Below, piece by piece: positions 1 through 8,043 of a DNA stretch of 32,985 nucleotides. The DNA lies in contig DHKM01000004.1 in NCBI GenBank assembly GCA_002404835.1, forward strand, positions 14,847 to 47,831, read 5' to 3'. Numbering within the stretch: the stretch's first letter is position 1; every line of letters begins with the position of its first letter. The notes under the pieces are model-generated. The model was not told the DNA's origin. It did no database searches and was given only the letters and a program-made list of their open reading frames with translations. The DNA is from Caryophanales bacterium UBA4694. Lineage in GTDB: Bacteria; Bacillota_I; Bacilli_A; RFN20; CAG-288. Both the position numbers and the translations under genes were made by a program.

Positions 1-272
1 TTCTTGATGTAGTCAGCATGGCCTGGGCAGTCGACGTGAGTGTAATGTCTTGTAGCAGTATCGTATTCGACGTGAGCAGCATTAATTGTGACACCACGAG
101 CCTTTTCTTCCGGAGCGGCATCAATCTGGTCATATCTCAAAGCCTGAGATAAGCCCTTAGTAGCCAAAGTAGTAGTGATAGCGGCAGTCAAAGTGGTTTT
201 GCCGTGGTCGACGTGACCGATAGTACCAATGTTAACATTTGGTTTGGAACGGTCAAATTTCTGTTTTGCCAT
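1..272 (-). CDS. tuf: Elongation factor Tu (EF-Tu), 5' part only
   Basis: EF-Tu is the GTPase that delivers aminoacyl-tRNA to the ribosomal A site. About 90 N-terminal residues are present; the gene continues past the left edge of the window. Visible are the N-terminal MAKQKFDRSKPNVNIG, the P-loop GHVDHGKTT, the switch I region ending in RGVTI, and the G3 motif DCPGHADY. The start ATG at 272 follows a TTTGGAGGAAAA ribosome binding site about 10 bases upstream. It is the last gene of a standard rpsL-rpsG-fusA-tuf order, and it also appears to have its own promoter in the 76-base gap after fusA. Identification is secure; nothing can be said about its C-terminal domains. Confidence 0.97.
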   Translation of the reverse strand, partial: MAKQKFDRSKPNVNIGTIGHVDHGKTTLTAAITTTLATKGLSQALRYDQIDAAPEEKARGVTINAAHVEYDTATRHYTHVDCPGHADYIK

Positions 273-304
273 TTTAAATTTTCCTCCAAAATAGATTCTT
301 AATG

Positions 305-333
305 AATATACACTTTTTTTTGCTTATTTTCAA
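305..333 (-). promoter_or_regulatory. Probable internal promoter for tuf
   Basis: On the minus strand TTGAAA (333-328) and TATATT (310-305) are separated by 17 bases, a good sigma-A match placed about 33 bases before the tuf start. The spacer contains a run of eight A. A 7-bp inverted repeat (ATACACT at 308-314, AGTGTAT at 343-349) brackets the promoter and touches the fusA stop codon; it could form a processing hairpin in the fusA-tuf transcript, which is inference. Extra tuf transcription fits the high demand for EF-Tu. Confidence 0.6.
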
Positions 334-348
334 GAAGATTAGAGTGTA

Positions 349-2478
349 TTAGCTTCTCTTCTTGATGATTTCTTCCTGGACAGAACGAGGAACTTCCTGA
401 TAGTGGTCGAACTCCATAGAGTAGATACCTCTACCCTGAGTCATAGAACGAAGATCAGAGATGTAGCCGAACATATTGGCAAGAGGAATGTAGGCTGTGA
501 TAACCTGAGCATTGGCCTTCTGAACCATACCTTCGACATTTCCACGTCTGGAAGAAACATCACCCATAACGGTACCGACATAATCAAGCGGAGTAGTGAT
601 ATCAGCTTTGACAATCGGTTCGAGGATGACCGGAGAGCACTTGGAAGCAGCAACCTTCAAAGCAAGAGCGGAAGCAAGTTTGTAAGCTGCTTCAGAGGAG
701 TCGACATCATGATAGGAACCATCGATCAAGGTAGCTTTGACATCGATGACCGGATATCCAGCGACCATACCTCTTTCCATAGCTTCTTTCAAACCATCCA
801 AAGAAGGCTTGATGAATTCCTTAGGAATAGCACCACCAGTGATTGCTTCGGTGACTTCGATTCCTTTTCCAGGATTCGGTTCCATCTTGAAGATGACATG
901 ACCATACTGACCATGACCACCAGACTGCTTGATATACTTACCTTCGCAGTCAGCAGTAGCTTTGATGGTTTCACGATAAGCAACCTGCGGAGCACCAACT
1001 CTAGTTTCGATGCCGAAGTCATTCTTCAAACGAGTGACATTGACGTCGAGCTGAAGTTCACCGACACCAGCAATGATACCCTGTCCGGTTTCTTCATTGG
1101 TATAGTAATGGAAAGTAGGATCTTCTTCCGTGAACTTAATCAAAGTAGCGGCCATCTTATCCTGATCGCCCTTCTTAACAGGTTCGATAGCTTCGGAGAT
1201 AACAGGATCTGCGAATTTGATGGCTTCGAGAGTAACTCTAGGATCATTTTCACCGACGAGTGTATCACCAGTTCTAGTATTGGCAAAGCCAACGGCAGCA
1301 GCGATTTCACCAGCCTTGGCTTCAGTGATGTTTTCATGAGAATCGGCGTTGACAAGTTCAAGTCTGGAGACTCTTTCCTTAGCACCTTTTCTGACGTTAT
1401 AGACATAAGATCCGGACTTGACTGTACCAGAATAAATACGGAAGAATGTCAAAGTACCGAATTGGTCCGTAGTGATCTTGAAGGCCAAAGCAACAAACGG
1501 AGCCTTTGGATCAACGCTGAGCTTGACATCGTTGCCTTCCTTATCATGAGCGACCGGAGCCGGAACATCAAGAGGAGACGGCAGATAATCACGGACAGCA
1601 TCAAGAACGTACTGAACGCCCTTGTTCTTATAAGCAGATCCAGGAATAGTCGGGAAGATCTGGCCGGCAATGACTTCCTTACGGATGGCGGCCTTGATTT
1701 CCTCGACAGTCGGTTCTTCTTCCATAAGGACCTTTTCCATCAATGCATCATCATTGTTGGCAAGGGCCTCGATAAGAATCTGATGATAGACATGAGCCTG
1801 TTCGACATCATGAGAATACTGAGCCGGAACTTCGTCCAAAGAGACAATGTTCGGATTCATCTTCTCAGATTTCTTCGGATCAAGATCCCATAACCAAGCC
1901 TTCATTTCGACAAGGTCGATAAGACCGAGAAGCTGTCCTTCAAGGCCGACCGGATAGGCAATGGCGACGCCATTGGCACCAAGTCTTTCCTTAATGGAAG
2001 CAACAGACATTTCATAATCTGCACCAGTAGCATCGAGTTTGTTGACAAAAACGATACGAGGAACATTGTACTTATCAGCCTGTCTCCAGACAGTTTCGGT
2101 CTGAGGTTCAACACCGTTCTTACCATCAAGAACGCAGACAGCACCATCAAGGACACGGAGAGAACGCTCAACTTCAGCAGTGAAGTCGACGTGGCCTGGA
2201 GTATCAATCAAGTTGATACGATAGTCTTTCCAAATACAGGTAGTAGCAGCAGAGTAAATAGTGATACCTCTCTTCTGTTCCTGTTCATTGAAGTCCATGG
2301 CAGAAGCGCCATCATGGGTTTCACCGATCTTATGAGTCTTTCCAGTATAGAAGAGAATACGCTCACTGGTAGTCGTCTTACCGGCATCGATGTGAGCCAT
2401 GATACCGATATTTCTAACTTTTTCAAGCGGGACAGCTTCGTAAAGAGCAACCCTAGCCTGATCGTTATCCATTGCCAT
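349..2478 (-). CDS. fusA: Elongation factor G (EF-G)
   Basis: EF-G is the translocation GTPase of translation. The 709-residue product has the usual EF-G length. The G domain shows the P-loop AHIDAGKTT, EQEQKRGITI in switch I, DTPGHVDF (G3) and NKLD (G4; most relatives have NKMD). Domain IV carries GGHGQYGHV, and the C-terminal domain contains GDVSSRRGNVEGM. The start at 2478 follows AGGAGG about 10 bases upstream; an internal ATG two codons later is too far from ideal spacing. It lies 30 bases after rpsG and 76 before tuf, so it is the third gene of the str operon. Confidence 0.98.
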   Translation of the reverse strand: MAMDNDQARVALYEAVPLEKVRNIGIMAHIDAGKTTTSERILFYTGKTHKIGETHDGASAMDFNEQEQKRGITIYSAATTCIWKDYRINLIDTPGHVDFTAEVERSLRVLDGAVCVLDGKNGVEPQTETVWRQADKYNVPRIVFVNKLDATGADYEMSVASIKERLGANGVAIAYPVGLEGQLLGLIDLVEMKAWLWDLDPKKSEKMNPNIVSLDEVPAQYSHDVEQAHVYHQILIEALANNDDALMEKVLMEEEPTVEEIKAAIRKEVIAGQIFPTIPGSAYKNKGVQYVLDAVRDYLPSPLDVPAPVAHDKEGNDVKLSVDPKAPFVALAFKITTDQFGTLTFFRIYSGTVKSGSYVYNVRKGAKERVSRLELVNADSHENITEAKAGEIAAAVGFANTRTGDTLVGENDPRVTLEAIKFADPVISEAIEPVKKGDQDKMAATLIKFTEEDPTFHYYTNEETGQGIIAGVGELQLDVNVTRLKNDFGIETRVGAPQVAYRETIKATADCEGKYIKQSGGHGQYGHVIFKMEPNPGKGIEVTEAITGGAIPKEFIKPSLDGLKEAMERGMVAGYPVIDVKATLIDGSYHDVDSSEAAYKLASALALKVAASKCSPVILEPIVKADITTPLDYVGTVMGDVSSRRGNVEGMVQKANAQVITAYIPLANMFGYISDLRSMTQGRGIYSMEFDHYQEVPRSVQEEIIKKRS

Positions 2479-2508
2479 TCGTTATTTTCCTCCTGGGACT
2501 ATCGGTGA

Positions 2509-2982
2509 TTACCAACGATAGTGGGCATAGGCCTTGTTGGCCTCTGCAGTCTTATGCATATCGTCTCTTCTCTTGACAGCGCCACCAGTGCCGTTTGCAG
2601 CATCGATGATTTCGCCAGCAAGCTTATCGGTCATGGTCTTCTCAGAACGAAGTCTGGAATAAGTGACCAACCATCTAAGTCCCAAAGTGACTTTTCTTTC
2701 CGGAGCGACTTCGACCGGAACCTGATAGTTACTAGCACCAACACGTCTTGCCTTAAGTTCGACTTCAGGCATGATGTTGTTCAAAGCGATTGTGAAAACC
2801 TCAAGAGCCGGTTTTCCGGTCTTCTTTTCGACCTTTTCGAAAGCGCCATAGAGGATCGTCTGAGCAGTACCCTTCTTACCATCAACCATAATACGGTTGA
2901 TAAGACGGGTGACTAACTTTGAGTTGTAAATCGGATCCGGTAAGACGTCTCTTTTTTCAACAGAACCATTCTTTCTTGGCAT
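2509..2982 (-). CDS. rpsG: Small ribosomal subunit protein S7
   Basis: S7 is a primary 16S rRNA binding protein that organises the head of the 30S subunit and lies near the E site. The 157-residue product matches the family length (about 156). It begins MPRKNGSVEKRDVLPDPIYNS and has the conserved stretches VDGKKG, RRVGASNYQVPVEV, and the C-terminal KRRDDMHKTAEANKAYAHYRW. The ATG at 2982 follows AAGGAGAAC. The gap to rpsL is 22 bases, consistent with the str operon. Confidence 0.98.
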   Translation of the reverse strand: MPRKNGSVEKRDVLPDPIYNSKLVTRLINRIMVDGKKGTAQTILYGAFEKVEKKTGKPALEVFTIALNNIMPEVELKARRVGASNYQVPVEVAPERKVTLGLRWLVTYSRLRSEKTMTDKLAGEIIDAANGTGGAVKRRDDMHKTAEANKAYAHYRW

Positions 2983-3004
2983 TGTAGTGTTCTCCTTACC
3001 TTAA

Positions 3005-3430
3005 TTACTTCTTCTGGATGGAACCATCCTTCTTGGTTCCATAGAGGGATCTACCCTGCTTACGGTTCTCGACACCGAAGCATTCCATGGCGCCACGGAT
3101 GATGTGATAACGGACACCAGGTAAATCACGAACACGGCCACCACGGATAAGGACGACCTTGTGTTCCTGTAAGTTGTGTCCTTCGCCACCGATATAAGCG
3201 GTGACTTCATATCCATTGGACAGACGGACTCTGGCGTATTTACGAGCAGCAGAGTTCGGCTTTTTCGGAGTCATTGTACCAACACGGGTGCAGACACCTT
3301 TCTTCTGAGGAGAAGGAATCTTCTTCTCTTTCTTGTTGAGAGAATCATAGCGTTTGCCAAGGGCAGGAGCCTTGGACTTGTAAAGAGCAGACTTTCTCTC
3401 TTTACGGACCAACTGGTTAATAGTAGGCAT
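3005..3430 (-). CDS. rpsL: Small ribosomal subunit protein S12
   Basis: S12 sits at the decoding centre and supports accuracy; substitutions in it give streptomycin resistance. The 141-residue product starts MPTINQLVRKERK and contains KKGVCTRVGTMTPKKPNSAARKYARVRLSNG, interrupted here only by my wording, followed by GEGHNLQEHKVVLIRGGRVRDLPGVRYH. The lysine of the TPKKPNSA loop (K42 in E. coli numbering) is present, so the sequence looks streptomycin-sensitive. GGAGG lies 9 bases before the ATG. It is the first gene of the str operon, about 110 bases downstream of a consensus promoter. Confidence 0.98.
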   Translation of the reverse strand: MPTINQLVRKERKSALYKSKAPALGKRYDSLNKKEKKIPSPQKKGVCTRVGTMTPKKPNSAARKYARVRLSNGYEVTAYIGGEGHNLQEHKVVLIRGGRVRDLPGVRYHIIRGAMECFGVENRKQGRSLYGTKKDGSIQKK

Positions 3431-3548
3431 TTAATTTCCTCCAATTTGATAAATAAATTAGAAACCTATATTCATATCCACATACTCGGGCGTTTCGACT
3501 TCTTTCCATAAAAAGAAGGGGCAAAGCCCAAATCCATAGACAAAGGAA

Positions 3549-3577
3549 ATTATAGCCACCTGATATTAACCTGTCAA
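3549..3577 (-). promoter_or_regulatory. str operon promoter (sigma-A consensus)
   Basis: On the minus strand TTGACA (3577-3572) and TATAAT (3554-3549) are exact consensus hexamers with an exact 17-base spacer. Transcription should begin near 3542 and leave a leader of about 110 nt before rpsL. The leader contains a short GGGC/GCCC hairpin followed by a pyrimidine run (about 3511-3525), too short to call a terminator. A constitutive strong promoter fits a ribosomal operon. Confidence 0.9.
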
Positions 3578-3871
3578 TGTTTTTTTAGCCTTTTCGAAAC
3601 ACCCGAGGGCATTGCAATCATTTTAGCCCCACTTATTTTGCGTTTCAACCCAACGCTTCTGCTTTTCGTCCCTCTATTTTTCTTTGTGTCCCTCAATGCC
3701 CATTTGATTTTCCTCATTTGCTATCATATTCAGTAGAAATTGCCATTTAGTCACAGAATCACTCAAAAAGGGAGAATTATGATAAATCGAAAACGTTTAG
3801 CAAAATCCGTAATCAAATTCACGACACTTTCCACACGTTAATTTGCTCGTAATCAAATTTCCACCACGCGC
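3578..3871. other. Intergenic region upstream of the str operon, no confident gene
   Basis: About 290 bases separate the str promoter from the first plus-strand reading frame. I see no RNA gene or clear promoter for the rightward unit. The 12-mer CGTAATCAAATT occurs twice in direct orientation (3808-3819 and 3848-3859), 40 bases apart. An ATG at 3779 preceded by AGGGAG opens a frame that stops at TAA 3839-3841 and then continues as the next gene (see findings). Confidence 0.5.
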
Positions 3872-4276
3872 TTGTCTTCGCCAAACGCCCTTCAAAGAAA
3901 GTATTTTAACTATGCAAGTGAAAATCAAACGATTCAGACATTAGACTTGTATGGGTCTGTAATGTTCTATTATTATCAAGAATATGTAAATGCTTTAGAC
4001 ATCAATGATTCTGCATTTAATTTCGAGGATTTCGAATCGAATTACCATTCATCAGGTCTTAAAATCGGGGATTTTGTATCAAATTTGGTCGTCTGTACTT
4101 CGCATTCCTATAAAACAGTGACAATCTCAGAAAATTTCTTCGCAGATGCCATCACGGCTTCCTATTCTAAAAACGTAGATGATAGATTAGAAAGATTTAT
4201 CACCCTTGCTACTAAGCTTAACGCCGATAAGACATTAGTCAAATCAAAGGTATGCCAAATCAAAGGGGACGCATAA
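3872..4276 (+). CDS. Hypothetical protein, possibly broken at its 5' end
   Basis: I do not recognise this protein (up to 134 residues from a TTG at 3872). It is acidic and polar, rich in Asn, Asp, Ser and Tyr, with no membrane segment or signal peptide. No good start is visible: TTG 3872 lacks a ribosome binding site, and the first in-frame ATG is 3962. Upstream, ATG 3779 is in the same frame and well placed after AGGGAG, but TAA at 3839-3841 interrupts it. Either the true start is TTG/ATG downstream, or the gene carries a nonsense mutation. Its stop is only 2 bases from the start of the XRE-membrane gene, so the two are probably cotranscribed and possibly translationally coupled. Confidence 0.5.
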   Translation: MSSPNALQRKYFNYASENQTIQTLDLYGSVMFYYYQEYVNALDINDSAFNFEDFESNYHSSGLKIGDFVSNLVVCTSHSYKTVTISENFFADAITASYSKNVDDRLERFITLATKLNADKTLVKSKVCQIKGDA

Positions 4277-4278
4277 GC

Positions 4279-4743
4279 ATGAAAATAGGAATGATCGCCA
4301 AGCTAAGAAACCAATTGCTTCTTACACGGGAGTCTTTTTCCACAGCTACAGGAATTCCAGTAGAAAGAATCTGCCAGCTCGAAGAAACGGAAGACATGGA
4401 ACCATCCCAAGATGAGAAGAAAAGAATCATACACACCTACAATCTTCCGGTCCATTATTTCAGAAAAAACACCTATTCTTTCCTTGATGCCATTGGCAAT
4501 TACTGGATGGTTTTTCTTAGTATCTCCACATTGACATTCGGCATCGTACAATGTGCGCTTTATCTATATAAGAATATTTCCAACGTATTCGTCTTCGCCT
4601 ATTTTCCCGTTCTTCTCCTCTTGCTTCTAACAGCAATCGGTTATCGTAGATACAGGCTCCATTATCTTCTTTATCCTTCCCTGGCCTTATTCTTCTTCAT
4701 CTCTTCTGTATCCATCTGGCTGATCACAATCGGTGCAATCTAA
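4279..4743 (+). CDS. XRE-type helix-turn-helix protein with three C-terminal membrane segments
   Basis: The 154-residue product starts MKIGMIAKLRNQLLLTRESF, which together with the next 40 residues resembles a Cro/C1 (XRE) helix-turn-helix: TRESFSTATGIPVERICQLEE matches helices 2 and 3. From about residue 72 there are three hydrophobic segments (WMVFLSISTLTFGIVQCALYLY, VFAYFPVLLLLLLTAIGY, YLLYPSLALFFFISSVSIW). The ATG at 4279 is preferred over an in-frame ATG at 4252 because AGGGG lies 11 bases upstream and the N-terminus then matches the XRE domain. A DNA-binding domain tethered to the membrane suggests a membrane-located regulator, but its target and signal are unknown. A strong terminator follows. 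Confidence 0.75.
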   Translation: MKIGMIAKLRNQLLLTRESFSTATGIPVERICQLEETEDMEPSQDEKKRIIHTYNLPVHYFRKNTYSFLDAIGNYWMVFLSISTLTFGIVQCALYLYKNISNVFVFAYFPVLLLLLLTAIGYRRYRLHYLLYPSLALFFFISSVSIWLITIGAI

Positions 4744-4821
4744 CCATTGCTTTAAAAAAACTCATGACATCCATGCCGGAATCAACACAATCACCATTCT
4801 TCCATATTTCGGCAAAGTAAA

Positions 4822-4872
4822 AACCGGTACACATTAATTTTAAGTTAATGTAATGTGTACCGGTTCTTTTTT
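4822..4872. terminator. Bidirectional rho-independent terminator
   Basis: A perfect 15-bp inverted repeat, AACCGGTACACATTA (4822-4836) and TAATGTGTACCGGTT (4851-4865), with a 14-base AT-rich loop. It is followed by CTTTTTT on the plus strand and by GTTTTTAC on the minus strand, so it can end both the rightward XRE unit and the leftward Bax-inhibitor gene, whose stop codon lies in the tail. Confidence 0.92.
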
Positions 4873-5719
4873 AGTTTTTCTTTTTACTTGTCAGAAGAAG
4901 AACGTAATAGACAACTCGGATGAGAATATTGATGAAATCGACATAAAGGCAATAAGCGCAGTAGATGGCAAGATTGTTTCCGTTCATGCCCTGCGAAGAA
5001 TCGACGATTTTCTTGATATTGTGCATATCGATAGCCGTTACAAGAAGAATAAGGGCAAAGCAGACAAAGTCGATAATCCAGTAAATCATCTCAACGCCAA
5101 GGAACAAGTTGACCAAGGACATGACCATCACTCCGACAAATCCAGTGATGACAACCGGAATGGCAGCATTCATATGTTTGGTGAACATTCCAATGATACC
5201 CATCAATATGAAGCATCCAGCCGTAGAAAGGAAGGAAACGGAGATTGTAGATAGAAACGCAGGATTCAAAACGGCATTAGCTTCAGTAGGATCATAAGTG
5301 TACGCGTAAATCGATAAGAACAAAGAAGAAACCATGAATCCCATTCCGACGACGTAAACAAAGTATCCTGCCTTCATGAGACCTGTTTTACGTGATCCGA
5401 TGTTGAATCCCATCATAATAGAGGAAGGAAGCATGAGAATCAACGAAACAATCAGCATGGCGATATAAACCACGGAGAATGTATCGGAAGCTTGGGTGAA
5501 ATTGTTCGTCATCGCAGCAAAGATATATGGAACACTTAGTGCAATGGCTCCCGTGATCAATAATCCGATACCAAGCCACATATAGACTTTTGTCATCGAA
5601 ACTTCACCAGCTTGTTTGACGACTTTCTCTTTCTTGAATCTGTTTCCGGGTACGGAACTTGAAGCAGCATTCATACTGGCCTGCTGATCTGGGCCAGGTT
5701 CATAACGATATTCTTCCAT
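4871..5719 (-). CDS. Bax inhibitor-1 (BI-1/YccA-like) family membrane protein
   Basis: The 282-residue protein has a soluble, Gly/Ser-rich N-terminus of about 40 residues and then seven likely transmembrane segments (about 45-66, 80-100, 115-137, 150-172, 185-205, 210-230, 255-275). The C-terminal part, LVTAIDMHNIKKI followed by LAIYCAYCLYVDFINILIRVVYYVL, matches the signature region of BI-1 proteins (AxD...LYLDFINLF.LLR). Structurally characterised bacterial members such as BsYetJ are pH-sensitive calcium leak channels; that function is not proven here. GGGAGG lies 9 bases before the ATG. It is a single-gene unit with its own promoter, separated from tpiA by that operon's terminator. Confidence 0.85.
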   Translation of the reverse strand: MEEYRYEPGPDQQASMNAASSSVPGNRFKKEKVVKQAGEVSMTKVYMWLGIGLLITGAIALSVPYIFAAMTNNFTQASDTFSVVYIAMLIVSLILMLPSSIMMGFNIGSRKTGLMKAGYFVYVVGMGFMVSSLFLSIYAYTYDPTEANAVLNPAFLSTISVSFLSTAGCFILMGIIGMFTKHMNAAIPVVITGFVGVMVMSLVNLFLGVEMIYWIIDFVCFALILLVTAIDMHNIKKIVDSSQGMNGNNLAIYCAYCLYVDFINILIRVVYYVLLLTSKKKN

Positions 5720-5749
5720 AAGTGAAAACCTCCCTTCATTTATGTCTTT

Positions 5750-5777
5750 ATTATATCGATAGAAACAAGGTTTTAAA
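5750..5777 (-). promoter_or_regulatory. Promoter of the Bax-inhibitor-like gene
   Basis: On the minus strand TTTAAA (5777-5772) and a perfect TATAAT (5755-5750) are spaced by 16 bases. Transcription would begin about 7 bases past the -10, some 25 bases before the start codon, close to the GGGAGG site. Confidence 0.65.
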
Positions 5778-5892
5778 GGATTTTTTCACAAAACAATTCA
5801 AAAACAAAGAAAGCAAAAATCCAGTTTATTTTTTTCCATGTCTTCGTTGCACGAATATAATACAATATTTGACTTTTTGGAAAAAATCCAAC

Positions 5893-5940
5893 AAAAAAGC
5901 CTTCCTGATTCAGGACTGAAAACAATCCAGAAAGGAAGGC
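5893..5940 (-). terminator. Terminator of the gap-pgk-tpiA operon
   Basis: On the minus strand GCCTTCCT (5940-5933) pairs with AGGAAGGC (5906-5899), and the stem is followed by six T (5898-5893). It lies 13 bases beyond the tpiA stop codon. The loop is long (26 bases) and contains further short complementarity. Confidence 0.82.
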
Positions 5941-5953
5941 AAAAAATCGTTGA

Positions 5954-6715
5954 CTAGATATTTTCGAGAAGAGCGGCAAAGGAATCACTCTTCAAGGAAG
6001 CGCCACCGACAAGGGCTCCATCGACATCAGGCTGGGAAAGATATCCATGGACATTCTCCGGCTTGACCGATCCACCATAAAGGATCAAAGTCTTCTGGGA
6101 AGCGACCTTTCCATACATCTCACAGACAATCTGACGGATGAAGGCGCAGATATCCTGAGCAATGCTATCGGAAGCATTCTTTCCAGTACCGATGGACCAG
6201 ACAGGCTCATAGGCGATGACAACATTGGAAATTTCTTCCTTCTCAAGATTCATGAGGCCGACTTCGACCTGAGCGCGGATAACATCCTTGGTGATACCCT
6301 GATCGTATTCTTTTGCGGATTCACCGACGCAATAGATAGCATGCATGCCATTTTTGACAAGTGCACGGATCTTTCTGTTGCAATCCAAATCCGTTTCACC
6401 TTCATACTGTCTCTTTTCAGAATGACCGATGATGGCCCAATCGACATTGATTTCCTTCAGCATCGGAATGGAGACAGAGGAAGTGAATGCACCATGATCA
6501 GCATAGTGAGCATCCTGAGATGCCACAATAAGACCATGAGAATGTTTGGAAACCGTCTGAAGACTAAGATAGCTAGGAGCAACACCGAGAAGAACATTCT
6601 TCTTTCTAGCCTTCTTGACCAAAGAAGCATTCTTCACATCTTCGCAGAAAGACAAAGCTTCCGCAATGGTGTGATTCATCTTCCAGTTGCCCATCAAAAA
6701 CTTTTTACGGGACAT
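5954..6715 (-). CDS. tpiA: Triose-phosphate isomerase
   Basis: Interconverts dihydroxyacetone phosphate and glyceraldehyde 3-phosphate in glycolysis. The 253-residue protein has the usual TIM-barrel length. It shows NWKMN with the substrate-binding Lys12, IIGHSEKRQ with catalytic His98 (relatives usually have HSERR), AYEPVWSIGTGK with catalytic Glu170 and the phosphate-binding YGGSVKPEN and VGGAS. The ATG at 6715 is preferred to a TTG two codons upstream because AAAGG is spaced 8 bases from it and the sequence then starts MSRKKFLMGN as in the family. It is the last gene of the gap-pgk-tpiA operon, 18 bases after pgk. Confidence 0.97.
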   Translation of the reverse strand: MSRKKFLMGNWKMNHTIAEALSFCEDVKNASLVKKARKKNVLLGVAPSYLSLQTVSKHSHGLIVASQDAHYADHGAFTSSVSIPMLKEINVDWAIIGHSEKRQYEGETDLDCNRKIRALVKNGMHAIYCVGESAKEYDQGITKDVIRAQVEVGLMNLEKEEISNVVIAYEPVWSIGTGKNASDSIAQDICAFIRQIVCEMYGKVASQKTLILYGGSVKPENVHGYLSQPDVDGALVGGASLKSDSFAALLENI

Positions 6716-6733
6716 AATCAATACCTTTATCGA

Positions 6734-8020
6734 TTACTTATCTTCGATGACATCGATTCCAGGGAGCTTTCCATCAAACTGGATGAGTTCAAGAGAAGCA
6801 CCACCACCTGTAGAAACATGAGAGAAGCTCTTGGAATAGCCGAATTTCTTGGCTGCGGCAGCACTGTCTCCGCCACCGATAACGGTAAAGGCACCGTTCT
6901 TGGTTGCTTCAGCACAGGCTTCGCAGATTGCCTTTGTACCATCCTGGAGTTCGGCATTTTCGAAAACACCCATAGGTCCATTCCAGAAAATGGTCTTTGC
7001 GGACTTGATGTAATCGGAATAAAGCTTTACCGTCTTAGGTCCAATATCAGCACCTTCGAAATCAGCCGGGAAATCCACATGGTTGCTATCCGGAAGTGTT
7101 TCGATAGCTTCTGCTTTAGCAGAAAGATCGTCAAAATCCAATCCCTTGGCAAGAACATTGTCAACCGGAAGAACAATCTTTCCAGTCTCATAGCACTTCT
7201 TCGCGTAATCAAGCTGATCATCCTCGCATAAGGACTTGCCGACGCTGATGCCATAAAGAGCTTTCTTGAAAGTATAGGACATACCGCCACCGATCAAAAT
7301 CTTATCGCACTTCTTAAGAAGAGAGTCGATGACTTCAATCTTGGAAGAGACCTTGGCGCCACCTAAGATAGCGACATAAGGACGTTCATCTTCTTTCGGA
7401 GAGACGCATCTTCCAAGAGCGTTGATTTCCTTTTCCATAAGGAAGCCAACGGCAGTTTCCTTGCCTTCTTCCTTAAGGATTTCCGGAACGCCGACAGTAG
7501 AAGCATGGGCTCTATGAGCAGAACCGAAAGCATCCATGACATAGGCATCAGCCAAAGAAGCCCACTCTTTGGAAAGTTCCGGATCGTTCTTCTCTTCGCC
7601 AGCCTGATAACGGGTATTCTGCATGACGAGAACTTCGCCGTCTTTCAAAGCTGCAACAGCAGCCTTGAGAGCTTCTCCACGGTTTTCTTTGGAGAAATAG
7701 ACCTTGACTTCCTTGCCCATAGCTTCGGAAAGGAGTTTGGCAAGAGGAGCAACGACAATCTCAAGGTCGTTCTTCTTCATCTGCTTGTCAATATCTTCCT
7801 GGGTAGCTTCGCCTTTTTTCAACTTCTTCCAGGCAATCTTCCCAAGATGAGAGAAAAGGATGACTTTGGCATTCTGTTTCAACAACTCGGCAATGGTCGG
7901 AACGGCGGCACGAATACGATTGTCGTCAGTAATTTCACTTCCCTTGTGCGGAACGTTGAAATCAACACGGACAAGAACTTTCTTGCCATTGACTTTAAGG
8001 TCAGTAACTACTTTTTTCAT
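6734..8020 (-). CDS. pgk: Phosphoglycerate kinase
   Basis: Transfers phosphate from 1,3-bisphosphoglycerate to ADP, the first ATP-forming step of glycolysis. The 428-residue product begins with LKVNGKKVLVRVDFNVP and has the nucleotide-domain stretches LGGAKVSSKIEV, WNGPMGVFE and GGGDSAAAA. It is longer than the common 390-415 residues: after the N-domain motif, read here as SHLGK instead of SHLGRP, there is an extra lysine-rich piece (about residues 62-85, WKKLKKGEATQEDIDKQMKK). AAGGAG lies 8 bases before the ATG. It is the middle gene between gap and tpiA. Confidence 0.96.
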   Translation of the reverse strand: MKKVVTDLKVNGKKVLVRVDFNVPHKGSEITDDNRIRAAVPTIAELLKQNAKVILFSHLGKIAWKKLKKGEATQEDIDKQMKKNDLEIVVAPLAKLLSEAMGKEVKVYFSKENRGEALKAAVAALKDGEVLVMQNTRYQAGEEKNDPELSKEWASLADAYVMDAFGSAHRAHASTVGVPEILKEEGKETAVGFLMEKEINALGRCVSPKEDERPYVAILGGAKVSSKIEVIDSLLKKCDKILIGGGMSYTFKKALYGISVGKSLCEDDQLDYAKKCYETGKIVLPVDNVLAKGLDFDDLSAKAEAIETLPDSNHVDFPADFEGADIGPKTVKLYSDYIKSAKTIFWNGPMGVFENAELQDGTKAICEACAEATKNGAFTVIGGGDSAAAAKKFGYSKSFSHVSTGGGASLELIQFDGKLPGIDVIEDK

Positions 8021-8043
8021 GATTTTATCTCCTTTTTAGTGAA

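Noticed and set aside
403..1893. 496-codon plus-strand open frame
   Set aside because: It lies entirely antisense to fusA, has no ribosome binding site, and its composition is what the reverse complement of a biased coding gene gives.
3498..3537. Possible 21-codon leader peptide in the rpsL leader
   Set aside because: Its ATG is about 5 bases from the predicted transcription start with no ribosome binding site; no codon bias or conserved motif supports it.
6047..7231. 394-codon plus-strand open frame across tpiA and pgk
   Set aside because: It is antisense to two certain glycolytic genes and spans their boundary; the translation shows no family resemblance.
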